From an uncultured Lachnospiraceae bacterium (GTDB lineage Bacteria > Bacillota > Clostridia > Lachnospirales > Lachnospiraceae), in contig OMZG01000012.1 of the NCBI GenBank assembly GCA_900315505.1, positions 1 through 62,632 of the forward strand: DNA of 62,632 bases. Reading direction: 5' to 3'. Below the pieces are notes generated by a model. It worked only from the letters and a program-made list of their open reading frames with translations. It did not search any database and was not told the DNA's origin. A program made the position numbers and the translations under genes. The first letter of the stretch is position 1, and the number at the start of each line of letters is the position of its first letter. This document shows, one piece after another, positions 6,702 to 14,029 of this stretch.

Positions 6702-6788
6702 TCGAAATGAAACCCCTTTCATTTCAATTTCATATTCTCCCCTATTAGCAGGTCGGCAACCGTTGGTAGCCGGCCTGCCTTTCATTTT
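6702..6788 (+). ncRNA. Candidate small RNA of about 85 nt
   Basis: The transcript expected from the promoter at 6667-6695 starts with a perfect 9-bp hairpin, GAAATGAAA (6704-6712) and TTTCATTTC (6717-6725), closing a CCCC loop. A single-stranded pyrimidine-rich linker follows, then a 10-bp GC-rich stem (GCAGGTCGGC at 6748-6757 with GCCGGCCTGC at 6769-6778) leads into TTTCATTTT. The C-rich loop and the linker TCTCCCC could pair with Shine-Dalgarno sequences. No match to a known RNA family comes to mind. It could instead be a leader of the esterase gene, but two terminators stand between them. Confidence 0.5.
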
Positions 6789-6819
6789 ACGAAAATGTGA
6801 TTGTTTACACTTATTATAG

Positions 6820-6850
6820 AGATGCGTCCTCACGGTGCATCTTTTTTTTT
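6820..6850 (+). terminator. Intrinsic terminator
   Basis: AGATGC (6820-6825) with GCATCT (6837-6842) followed by nine T. It insulates the esterase gene from upstream transcription. Confidence 0.75.
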
Positions 6851-6877
6851 GACTGCAGATGTGCTAGAATATAAATA
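6849..6877 (+). promoter_or_regulatory. Possible promoter of the esterase gene
   Basis: TTGACT (6849-6854) with TATAAA at 15 bp or TAAATA at 17 bp. It begins in the T-run of the preceding terminator. Confidence 0.4.
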
Positions 6878-6906
6878 CTTTATTTATGAATAGGCAGGCA
6901 AGGTAA

Positions 6907-7644
6907 ATGTCAGAGATAAAAATAAGCACACAGGGGATTCTGATCACTCCGGATGAGAAGGCACAGGGCAGAAGGCCTGCAGCCATCATATGTCCGGGAG
7001 GAGCATACGAGCTGGTGAGCATGCCGAATGAAGGCACTCCGATACAGAGGTTTATGAAGGATCACAGATATGCAGCCTTCATTCTAAGGTACAGTGTTGA
7101 TCCGGCCACATATCCCCTGCCGCAGATGGATCTGCTGCAGAGCTGCAGGTATATCAGAGAACATGCAGATGAGCTTGGAGTAGATCCGGGCAGGATCATT
7201 TTCGGTGGGTTCTCAGCCGGAGGCCACCTGGCAGCATCAGCTGCAGGCCTTGCAGAGAAGCTGCTCCCAGGAAGTAAGCCACAGGGAGTTTTTCTCGGAT
7301 ACCCTGTGATTTCGCTTAAGGATTCTATCACGAACGAGCCTACGCGTGAGAACCTGCTGAAAGGGACAGACCCTTCGGAAAGGAACAGGCTTATCAATGA
7401 GCTCTCAGTTGAGAATATTGTGGATGATGATTACCCGCCTACATACGCCTTTCACTGCAGCGATGATGAATCGGTGTCATCTGAGAATATTTCGATTCTT
7501 GCAGATGCACTTGATATTCATGATATCAGGCATCTGTGCGAGATCTATCCTACCGGCGGTCATGCGATCGGACTCGGAAAGGGCACTAGTGCAGAGCCGT
7601 GGAGCGAGAGAATGATAGATTTCTTCAGTATGATTTTTCAATGA
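6907..7644 (+). CDS. Alpha/beta hydrolase, acetyl-esterase type
   Basis: 245-residue cytoplasmic esterase with no signal peptide. The catalytic serine is in GGFSAGGH near residue 100. The oxyanion loop reads CPGGAY near 30. The acid is likely in CSDDESV near 180, and the histidine lies in TGGHAIGLG near 220. This pattern fits the bacterial esterase/xylan acetylesterase group (BD-FAE-like) that removes acetyl groups from imported oligosaccharides. The exact substrate cannot be read. Its stop overlaps the fliB start as ATGA, so the two are co-translated although their roles look unrelated. Confidence 0.75.
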   Translation: MSEIKISTQGILITPDEKAQGRRPAAIICPGGAYELVSMPNEGTPIQRFMKDHRYAAFILRYSVDPATYPLPQMDLLQSCRYIREHADELGVDPGRIIFGGFSAGGHLAASAAGLAEKLLPGSKPQGVFLGYPVISLKDSITNEPTRENLLKGTDPSERNRLINELSVENIVDDDYPPTYAFHCSDDESVSSENISILADALDIHDIRHLCEIYPTGGHAIGLGKGTSAEPWSERMIDFFSMIFQ

Positions 7645-8777
7645 ATACATATATTGTAGAAAATGCCAGATACTACAAATGCCTGATGGGCGACTGTCCT
7701 GAGCCGTGCTGCAGATGGTGGACGATCCAGGTCGGTGATGATACCTATGAGAATTACCGCAGGCTTGGTGGTATGCATGGCAGGCTCATGCGTTTCTTTA
7801 TCAAAGGAAAAAAAGAGAAGAGCATCCGCAAGGTATTTGGCAGATGCCCTTTTTTAGTGGATCACGGACTCTGCCGTTTCCAGAAGGATGGAGGGAACAG
7901 AGACCTTCTACCGCTGGTATGTGCGCAGTTTCCGTTCCAGGTGCTTGACCTGGGTGAGCGGAGAGAGATTACCATGCTGCTTTCATGCCCGGCTACGGCG
8001 GCAGTATTTACAGACCATCCGAGGGAGATTTCCTTTATAAGGACGGATGAGAAATATATTTCCTATTATATTACAAATAATGATGACAGGCCCTTCCTTG
8101 AAGCACTGCTCAGACAGCGGGATGAAGCGGTAGCAGCCGTATGCGATGAGACTCATGGCCTTCCTGTCCTGTTCGGAGCTGTATATGCCCGGGCTGCGGC
8201 CTCAAATGCCAGATACCTGAGCAATACCATGCGGGAGACGGCAGGCGAGGTGAAGCTTACCCTTGACCCTGATGAATGGGGAAAGTATCTGGTTTCACCT
8301 GAGCCGACAAATGCATTTTTCCCGATAGAGCTGATCGATGAGATCATTCTCGGGCTCATCGACTATACCACGATGTCCGTGAGGAACACGCATTTTTTCA
8401 TGCTGATAAGGAGATACAAGAGGATTTTTGGCCGTCTGTATCAGGGTGAGGCTGAGAAATGGCTGGATGCAAGGCTTCAGGAGCTTCATGCTAAGGACAG
8501 CGGATATGCAGACAGGCACAGATACTATTTTGCCTACACACTGCTACAGCTCTATCCTTATGCGTACGATACGTATTTCTGGCAGAGGCAGGTGCTGCTT
8601 GCAATCCTGTACACGGAGCTTCTCGAGATCTTCGATGTGACAGAATATATTTCCATGGGAAAGGTACCTGACCGCAGGGCCCGTATTCTCACCCTGTCAT
8701 CATTCGAGCATGGGACCAGGCATAATCCGGCAATGACAGAGAATATCTTCAATCTGATCAGAAGGAAATTCCTGTGA
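7641..8777 (+). CDS. fliB: Flagellin lysine N-methylase-like protein (FliB family)
   Basis: 378 residues starting at the ATG that overlaps the esterase stop. The N-terminal third is rich in conserved cysteines: CLMGDCPEPCCRWW near residue 12, CPFL near 68, CRF near 76, CAQFPFQ near 93 and CPA near 114, the signature of the YkgJ/FliB family thought to bind a metal or Fe-S centre. FliB methylates surface lysines of flagellin in Salmonella. The C-terminal two thirds are mainly helical with no motif I can name. No flagellar gene lies in this window, so the link to motility rests on family membership only. Confidence 0.75.
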   Translation: MNTYIVENARYYKCLMGDCPEPCCRWWTIQVGDDTYENYRRLGGMHGRLMRFFIKGKKEKSIRKVFGRCPFLVDHGLCRFQKDGGNRDLLPLVCAQFPFQVLDLGERREITMLLSCPATAAVFTDHPREISFIRTDEKYISYYITNNDDRPFLEALLRQRDEAVAAVCDETHGLPVLFGAVYARAAASNARYLSNTMRETAGEVKLTLDPDEWGKYLVSPEPTNAFFPIELIDEIILGLIDYTTMSVRNTHFFMLIRRYKRIFGRLYQGEAEKWLDARLQELHAKDSGYADRHRYYFAYTLLQLYPYAYDTYFWQRQVLLAILYTELLEIFDVTEYISMGKVPDRRARILTLSSFEHGTRHNPAMTENIFNLIRRKFL

Positions 8778-8785
8778 TCAAGGTA

Positions 8786-8870
8786 TTACTCGAATACATA
8801 GATATAGCCCGGGGTCTTCACCACGCAGTCGGCACGACCGGTGGCCATGTGGCCCTCAACTGCCACGGGA
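8786..8870 (-). pseudogene. Remnant of a PD-(D/E)XK nuclease / AAA-ATPase-like gene
   Basis: Read on the minus strand this piece gives VAVEGHMATGRADCVVKTPG then YIYVFE and a stop. That is the nuclease core seen in the large clostridial AAA-ATPase-like family with a C-terminal PD-(D/E)XK domain (DUF1703), where the protein normally continues EFKLDG. The lysine-bearing strand and everything after it are missing, and upstream the frame closes within 45 bases. It is a decayed fragment on a strand with no other gene here. Confidence 0.55.
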
Positions 8871-9139
8871 AAAAGAAATGGAAGAGGTTGTCGATTTCCA
8901 TTATTATACTAGCAGATAAATATCGATTTATCCGTAATATTAAATCTTCCTATCCTGCGCATCTTCACGAAACTTCTTTCGTTCTTCAACCAGTATATGT
9001 ATATCCTCCAGCAAGTTCCGCAATCTTGCCTTTCTGACTAAGCTCCGCATTCTGACCATGCTTTTCAATAGGAAACCCGAACAAATCCGCCACCCCATAG
9101 ACCATATCTGTTAGAGCCGTCTTTCCCTGAAGAAAACGC
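8871..9139. other. Non-coding stretch with possible second gene remnant
   Basis: Between fliB and fur there are over 400 bp without a credible gene. Besides the nuclease remnant, the minus strand at 8986-9120 can be read as about 45 residues (VYGVADLFGFPIEKHGQN and flanks). They look protein-like but match no family I recognise and lack a start or ribosome site. The whole stretch looks like the scar of a lost mobile or accessory gene. Confidence 0.4.
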
Positions 9140-9193
9140 TTGCAAATGATTCGCAAATGTATATAATAGATATTAATGTGCAAATGATTCGCA
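9140..9193 (+). promoter_or_regulatory. fur promoter with two Fur-type boxes
   Basis: TTGCAA (9140-9145), 16-bp spacer, TATAAT (9162-9167). Two identical 15-bp sites, TGCAAATGATTCGCA, lie at 9141-9155 (over the -35) and 9179-9193 (just after the start of transcription). Each is a 7-1-7 inverted repeat with one mismatch, the geometry of Fur/Zur/PerR boxes. The regulator encoded next probably binds them and represses itself and the exporter. Confidence 0.75.
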
Positions 9194-9213
9194 TTTTAGG
9201 ACAGGGTGATTAC

Positions 9214-9633
9214 ATGAAGGATTACAAATCCCAGTACAGAAGCTGGATCATTAATTATTTTGAAAATCATGAGAACGAGATCGTGTCTGCATCCTCTCTT
9301 CTTGAGAAGATGCGTGGTGACGGCCTGACCATCAATCAGGCCACTGTATATCGCAATCTCGACCGACTGGAATGCTCAGGGTTGATCCAGGGGCACAGGC
9401 TTGATGCAAAGGAAGAGAAATATTATCAGTATCTGAAGGAGGGGCACGACTGCCCGCATCACCTGCATCTCTACTGCAGGAGCTGCGGCAGCATAATCCA
9501 TCTGGACTGTGAATTCATGCGAAGCATCCAGGATCATCTCCTGAAGAATCATGGATTCACACTTGACTGTGGGGATTCGGTACTTGTGGGATTATGTGAG
9601 GATTGCAGAAAGAAAGGTAAGACTCAGTCATGA
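9214..9633 (+). CDS. Fur-family metal-dependent repressor
   Basis: 139 residues. ATG at 9214 was chosen, since the earlier in-frame ATG at 9157 lies inside the promoter. The winged helix spans about 1-80, with the recognition region TINQATVYRNLDRLECSGLI. The dimer domain holds the HDCPHHLHLYCRSCG metal-site block and two CxxC structural zinc pairs (CRSC near 89, CEDC near 130). Two Fur-type boxes flank its promoter. The next gene, overlapping as ATGA, encodes a heavy-metal exporter. Whether the sensed metal is iron, zinc or manganese, or peroxide, cannot be read. The GC-edged boxes resemble neither classic Fur (TGATAAT) nor Zur exactly. Confidence 0.85.
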   Translation: MKDYKSQYRSWIINYFENHENEIVSASSLLEKMRGDGLTINQATVYRNLDRLECSGLIQGHRLDAKEEKYYQYLKEGHDCPHHLHLYCRSCGSIIHLDCEFMRSIQDHLLKNHGFTLDCGDSVLVGLCEDCRKKGKTQS

Positions 9634-10499
9634 GTATGTTTATAGATGCACTTGTTGACTCTCTGGTCGACACACTAAAGCTTATTCCGTTCCTTTTCAT
9701 CACATATCTGCTGATGGAATACCTGGAGCACCATACTGCCTCAAGGGCCACCGGTCTGCTCGCCCGCATGGGAAAGGCAGGCCCTGTATTCGGGGGACTC
9801 TTCGGAATCATCCCACAGTGCGGATTCTCTGCGAGTGCCGCAAGCCTCTATTCAGGCGGCGTGATCACCCTCGGCACGATGCTGGCTGTTTTTCTCTCGA
9901 CATCAGATGAGATGCTGCCTATCTTCATATCTGAGCAGGTCGCTCCATCGAAAATACTGACAATCCTTGGCATAAAGGCTGTTCTTGGCGTATTGTCCGG
10001 CCTTGTCGTCGATGCCATTCTGCGTCATACCAGATGGAGAGACAAGGGAGAAAAGAGCATCCACGACCTCTGTGTCGAGGAGCACGCTGACTATGAAAAT
10101 GATGAAAAAAGCGGCATTTTCCGTGCCGCCCTTACACATACGATAAATATCGTGATCTTTATCTTTATAATAACCCTTGCACTGACGCTTCTCGTAGATG
10201 CCATCGGTCAGAGAAGGATTGCCGGATTCCTGAATGCTATCCCTGTACTTGGTGTATTCCTTGCTGCCCTGATCGGACTGATCCCGAACTGCGGAGCCTC
10301 TGTCGCCCTGACACAGCTGTATCTGACAGGCATGATGTCATTCGGGCAGATGATGGCAGGACTGCTTGTCGGCGCCGGAGTCGGGCTGCTCGTGCTGTTC
10401 CGCACGAACCACCATCATCTCAGCGAGAATATCAGGATTGCGGTATTACTCTACTGCATAGGAGCCTTCTGGGGGATTATCCTGGAGCTGATTGCCTGA
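9630..10499 (+). CDS. Putative 10TM heavy-metal exporter (ArsP_2 type)
   Basis: 289-residue membrane protein with about eight to ten hydrophobic segments. It shows an internal duplication: GIIPQCGFSASAASLYSGG near residue 53 and GLIPNCGASVALTQLYLTG near residue 213 share the G-x-I-P-x-C-G-x-S core, with each cysteine inside a membrane segment. This is the pattern of the putative manganese/arsenic exporter family (10TM heavy-metal exporter). A soluble acidic and histidine-bearing loop (residues 130-165) divides the halves. Another HHH sits near the C-terminus (RTNHHHL). It is translationally coupled to the Fur-type regulator, so export is likely tied to metal status. The transported metal is unknown. 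Confidence 0.7.
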   Translation: MSMFIDALVDSLVDTLKLIPFLFITYLLMEYLEHHTASRATGLLARMGKAGPVFGGLFGIIPQCGFSASAASLYSGGVITLGTMLAVFLSTSDEMLPIFISEQVAPSKILTILGIKAVLGVLSGLVVDAILRHTRWRDKGEKSIHDLCVEEHADYENDEKSGIFRAALTHTINIVIFIFIITLALTLLVDAIGQRRIAGFLNAIPVLGVFLAALIGLIPNCGASVALTQLYLTGMMSFGQMMAGLLVGAGVGLLVLFRTNHHHLSENIRIAVLLYCIGAFWGIILELIA

Positions 10500-10560
10500 A
10501 TCAGCAGAATATCTCACCTGGTATATTCTCAATCAGACTGTCGATCGTAGTGAGTATTAT

Positions 10561-11523
10561 TTATACAAGGAAAATCCCAAGTACCGTTGAAATAAGCGCC
10601 TGTATCAGTGCAAATCTCACAACCACCTGTGTATCTGACCATGACCTGCCCTCTTCAGAGCGAAGCTGGTCATGAATCGGTGTACGGATATTCTTCATAA
10701 AGCTCTTCCTGTGCAGGAACCTGATCACAGATACCTTGATGAGTCCGAGACCACCATCTATGATAAGCACCAGTGAAAGAATGATATAGCTGAACGGATG
10801 CTGCGACTTCATAGCAAGAAGCGCGATTGCATATCCGAGTGCTCTCGAGCCTGCGTCACCCATGAGCATCGAGCTCGGCTTCGTATTGAAGCACAGGTAT
10901 GCAGCAATAACCCCGAGAAGTACGCAGGTGTAATCAGCATATTCTCCAAGGTTTCCCTTGAAAAGTATTGCAAACGAAGCTATAGTCACGAATGACACCG
11001 ATGCGCACAGCCCGTCGATCCCGTCTGAACAGTTCGTCACATTGATGGCTGTCCAGATAAGAATGATTCCAAGAATAAAATACAGAACCACCGGGATATT
11101 GAATGACAGCCCGAAGAAATATACCTGTGTGCCATTTTCTCTGAGAAAAATGATCATAGTGATGATCGCGATCACAAGATCAATCGCGCCCTTCTTATAG
11201 TCCTGCCACGGAATATCAGATGCATCATCTAAATAACCTGACAGCATCACGCAGTTGATCAGAACTATATATATGATACTTTCTATCGATATCGGACAGA
11301 AAACCAGCACCACCACTGAGAATACCGGAATCATAATGACTCCGACTCCCCTTATCTTTCCCCTTGACTGTGCTCCATTCACGGCGAAATCCCTGCCATG
11401 ATCTCTCGGCAGAAAATTAAACCTCCTTGCCAGAAGCAGATACGCCACTACAAATCCCAGGACTGCAACCAGGCAGAACAGCTGAGGGCTGCTGATACTA
11501 TTTTCCAGATACTGATACAACAT
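10561..11523 (-). CDS. MraY/WecA-family polyprenyl phosphosugar transferase
   Basis: 320-residue membrane enzyme with about ten transmembrane helices. Family motifs are in order: the aspartate pair in LSGYLDDASD near residue 98, NVTNCSDGIDGL near 160 (Mg and uridine site), and MGDAGSRALGY near 220. It moves a phospho-amino-sugar from a UDP-sugar to undecaprenyl phosphate at the inner face of the membrane. The cytoplasmic histidine loop, PIHHH in true MraY, reads TPIHDQLR here, so it is a divergent paralogue rather than the housekeeping MraY. It could serve muropeptide lipid I, teichoic acid or polysaccharide synthesis. It stands alone on the minus strand; AGAGGAAAA is its ribosome site. Confidence 0.75.
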   Translation of the reverse strand: MLYQYLENSISSPQLFCLVAVLGFVVAYLLLARRFNFLPRDHGRDFAVNGAQSRGKIRGVGVIMIPVFSVVVLVFCPISIESIIYIVLINCVMLSGYLDDASDIPWQDYKKGAIDLVIAIITMIIFLRENGTQVYFFGLSFNIPVVLYFILGIILIWTAINVTNCSDGIDGLCASVSFVTIASFAILFKGNLGEYADYTCVLLGVIAAYLCFNTKPSSMLMGDAGSRALGYAIALLAMKSQHPFSYIILSLVLIIDGGLGLIKVSVIRFLHRKSFMKNIRTPIHDQLRSEEGRSWSDTQVVVRFALIQALISTVLGIFLV

Positions 11524-11579
11524 TTTATTTTCCTCTTAGTATTTTTGAATTAATTCTAGCATTTTCCCCAATGTAAAAC

Positions 11580-11614
11580 AAGATGAAAAAGGGGACAGGT
11601 CCCTTTTTCATCTT
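11580..11614. terminator. Palindromic terminator / REP-like repeat
   Basis: Perfect 14-bp arms (AAGATGAAAAAGGG and its complement) around a 7-nt centre, giving the core GGGGACAGGTCCC. It reaches into the MerR stop codon. On the minus strand it is followed by GTTTTAC, so it can end the merR transcript. The GGGAC core resembles the inverted repeat at 3817. Confidence 0.65.
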
Positions 11615-12444
11615 TAGGAATATTCTGACACCTTCATCTGCAATTCTGTCACATACTCACTCACATCAGATGTCTCATACCTGTCAATATGGCAGAATTC
11701 CACGAGGTCCCCGGCCTTTTTCAGGCCATGCTCCTCGCAGTACGAAAGCATCTCCGGATAATATCCGGGTGTCTGTGTAAATGACCCCTTATACGCCAGG
11801 GAAAGATATTTTCCCTCATCTAATGAAAAGTTGGTGTCGAGATTCAGGTACCTCGAATAGAAAAAAATGGCCTTCGTCGCGAAATCTCCACAATCACCCA
11901 TTTTTTCCGTATCAAGCACATAACAGTCGCAGGCCCCGATCGTCGTCACCCTGCTCGATGAATCACTCCTGAACTCAGCCAGACGGTAATTGATCTCGTT
12001 ATCAGGCATGCCTCCCTCTGAAATAAGCAGACACCTTCTCTCCGGAAGGTCAAGCTCATGAATGGCACCCGATGTATCCAGGCTCACGGCCTCGTGAATC
12101 GATCTGAGTCTTGAAATGATATTCCCCTTAATATTGGAAAGCTGCCTGATTTTCTCATCGATAACGGATGATTCCTTATCAAGCATTGCTGTCACATGCT
12201 TCAGGTTCCTGTCCTTTTCAAACTCGAGTATCTCATCGGTTGAAAAGCCTATTGCCAGAAGCTCCCGGACAGTATTCATCGTGCGGATATCATCAAGCGT
12301 ATAGAGCCGGTAATTATTTTCCTCATTCCTTACCGGATGCAGAAGCCCCACCTTTTCGTAGTACCTGATCGAATCTACACCAATATTAAAAAGCTTTGAT
12401 ATTTCACCTATCCTGAAAAGACCGTTTTCACTCATGTATGGCAT
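11614..12444 (-). CDS. MerR-family transcription regulator with GyrI-like effector domain
   Basis: About 276 residues starting at MPYMSENG after GGGTG; a start three codons later is equally possible. The N-terminal winged HTH is clear (FRIGEISKLFNIGVDSIRYYEKVGLLHP), followed by the YRLYTLDDIRTMNTVRELL second helix set and a long dimer helix to about residue 115. The remaining 160 residues resemble the BmrR/GyrI drug-binding fold. Such proteins activate multidrug or stress genes when a ligand binds. No drug pump adjoins it here, and the target is not evident. A terminator hairpin separates it from the oxidase operon upstream on the same strand. Confidence 0.75.
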   Translation of the reverse strand: MPYMSENGLFRIGEISKLFNIGVDSIRYYEKVGLLHPVRNEENNYRLYTLDDIRTMNTVRELLAIGFSTDEILEFEKDRNLKHVTAMLDKESSVIDEKIRQLSNIKGNIISRLRSIHEAVSLDTSGAIHELDLPERRCLLISEGGMPDNEINYRLAEFRSDSSSRVTTIGACDCYVLDTEKMGDCGDFATKAIFFYSRYLNLDTNFSLDEGKYLSLAYKGSFTQTPGYYPEMLSYCEEHGLKKAGDLVEFCHIDRYETSDVSEYVTELQMKVSEYS

Positions 12445-12459
12445 GGTAGCACACCCAAT

Positions 12460-12494
12460 AAAAAAAGACAAGAGAGCCTCTCTCCTGTCTTTTT
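12460..12494. terminator. Bidirectional terminator after the oxidase operon
   Basis: AAAAAGAC (12462-12469) with GTCTTTTT (12487-12494) and inner GAGAG/CTCTC around a 3-nt loop. On the minus strand seven T follow, ending the amino-acid oxidase operon; it would also work on the plus strand. The TCTCCTGTCTTTTT part is shared with the repeat at 3817. Confidence 0.8.
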
Positions 12495-12526
12495 AAGTAA
12501 AAAATTTTAATTATTCTGTATCTGTA

Positions 12527-13666
12527 TCAGATTTCGTAGAATCTCTCATATCTGAGAGGCTCGATATCGGTTATCGGCTTCTCGCCTACTACCTCCTGGG
12601 CCATGATGTAGCCGACTGCCGGAGCTGTTCCAAAGCCGTGGCCGTTGAAGCCGCAGGCAAGAATCAGGCCTTCTGCCTCTTCTGGTCTGCCAAGTACGCA
12701 TACACCATCTTTCGTACAGTCGAGGATTCCAGACCAGCTACGGACAATCTTCGCCTTGGCAAGTGCCGGGATCCAGCTCTCGATAGCTCTGCATGAAGCT
12801 CCGAGTGTAGCTGCATGCTGCTGTCTCTGATCGTTTGGATCCTTGACTTCCATATACCCTTCAAGTCCCGACTCAGCGCCGAAAACGAATGAGCCATGTC
12901 TCGTCTGATGCCCATAGAAATCAGCTGCTGCAGTTCCAAGCATCTGAGGGAACATCTCAGGTTCCATCTCTGTGACAAGCGCACAGTCTACAAGAGGATT
13001 CATCGGCACATCAAGACCTACACTATTCATGATCCTTCTCGAATCATATCCTGCGGCAAGGATTATATCTCCAGCTTCAAAAATGGTACCATCCTTGAGA
13101 CATACCTTTCTTACCTTGTCATGTACTTTCTCGAGATGGTCTACAAATGCTCCTGTGAAAAATCTGACGCCAAGCTCAAGATCTTTCATATAGTAGGCAA
13201 GTGTTGCTACGAGAGGATTTGCATGTCCATCTGTCGGGCAGAAGCTGGCACCAATTACGTCCTCTGACATACATGGAGCTATTTTTCTTACCTCATCGCC
13301 TGAGATCATATCAAGCTTCAGACCACCGGCCTCGCAGCTTTCCTTCAGTGCGGTAAGCTTTTTGATATGGGCCTGGGTCTTTCCGAGACGGAGGTTTCCT
13401 TTCTGGGTGTACTCGACATCACGTCCGAGCTCCTCAGACAGTGTAGGCCAGAACTTCTGTACTGATGTCATGGCAAGTCCAAGTTCTCTCGGGTCACGTC
13501 CTGACTGACGGACACCACCGCCGTTACGGCTTGAGGCTCCATGTCCTATAGAATCGCTGCCCTCAAGAACTACGATATCCTTTACACCCTTTTTCTTCAG
13601 ATAATATGCACTGGCGCAGCCTACGATGCCGCCGCCGATAATAATTACGTCTGCTGTTGTCTTCAT
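12527..13666 (-). CDS. FAD-dependent amine/imino-acid oxidase subunit (HcnC/SoxB-like)
   Basis: 379 residues of the DAO family (glycine oxidase, sarcosine oxidase beta). The FAD site IIGGGIVGCASAYYLKKKG begins at residue 9, the GHGASSRNGGGVRQSG loop near 42 is typical of the family, and the C-terminal ACGFNGHGFGTAPAVG segment binds the flavin ring edge. It probably forms the catalytic subunit of a heteromeric dehydrogenase with the three upstream proteins (2Fe-2S, BFD-like 2Fe-2S, and FAD/4Fe-4S), the plan of hydrogen cyanide synthase, opine oxidase and D-hydroxyproline dehydrogenase. The start overlaps the BFD gene stop. The likely substrate is an N-alkyl or cyclic amino acid; its identity is open. 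Confidence 0.75.
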   Translation of the reverse strand: MKTTADVIIIGGGIVGCASAYYLKKKGVKDIVVLEGSDSIGHGASSRNGGGVRQSGRDPRELGLAMTSVQKFWPTLSEELGRDVEYTQKGNLRLGKTQAHIKKLTALKESCEAGGLKLDMISGDEVRKIAPCMSEDVIGASFCPTDGHANPLVATLAYYMKDLELGVRFFTGAFVDHLEKVHDKVRKVCLKDGTIFEAGDIILAAGYDSRRIMNSVGLDVPMNPLVDCALVTEMEPEMFPQMLGTAAADFYGHQTRHGSFVFGAESGLEGYMEVKDPNDQRQQHAATLGASCRAIESWIPALAKAKIVRSWSGILDCTKDGVCVLGRPEEAEGLILACGFNGHGFGTAPAVGYIMAQEVVGEKPITDIEPLRYERFYEI

Positions 13667-14016
13667 CGTAAACCTCCAATCTCTGCATCTGCTTCCTTGC
13701 CTCTGTCGTTGCCGCCGATTCCCATATCTACAGGTCTCATCGGTGTACGTGCAGTGGCAAGTGTCACATCATTAGGCCTTACTCCGAGCTCTTTTGCGAC
13801 GAGCCTTCTTGTAAGTGTTCCACAGGTCTGTCCCTGACAGAGACCCATTCCACATCTTAATAATCTTCTGAGTTCTTCTATAGTCGTGATTCCCTCATGC
13901 AGAGCCTTTCTGATCTCACCCTTGGTCACCTCTTCACAGCGGCATACCAGAAGGTCGTCATCATCTTCAGGCACATAAGGTCCGATTTCCTTCAGCTTTT
14001 CTTCAATATCCAGCAT
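13663..14016 (-). CDS. BFD-like (2Fe-2S)-binding subunit
   Basis: 117 residues. The [2Fe-2S] motif of bacterioferritin-associated ferredoxin is complete: CRCEEVTKGEI near residue 25, then GMGLCQGQTC near 60. In related oxidases this domain is fused to the C-terminus of the large FAD subunit; here it is a free protein. It is encoded between the large FAD subunit and the catalytic oxidase subunit, 13 bp from the former and overlapping the latter. It should pass electrons between the two flavoproteins. The N-terminal DIEEKLKEIGPYVPEDDDD stretch is acidic and of unknown use. Confidence 0.75.
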   Translation of the reverse strand: MLDIEEKLKEIGPYVPEDDDDLLVCRCEEVTKGEIRKALHEGITTIEELRRLLRCGMGLCQGQTCGTLTRRLVAKELGVRPNDVTLATARTPMRPVDMGIGGNDRGKEADAEIGGLR

Positions 14017-14029
14017 AGTCTTTCCTCCT

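Noticed and set aside
8774-9037. 87-residue plus-strand reading frame after fliB
   Set aside because: It lies over the minus-strand nuclease remnant, has no ribosome site and no protein-like pattern.
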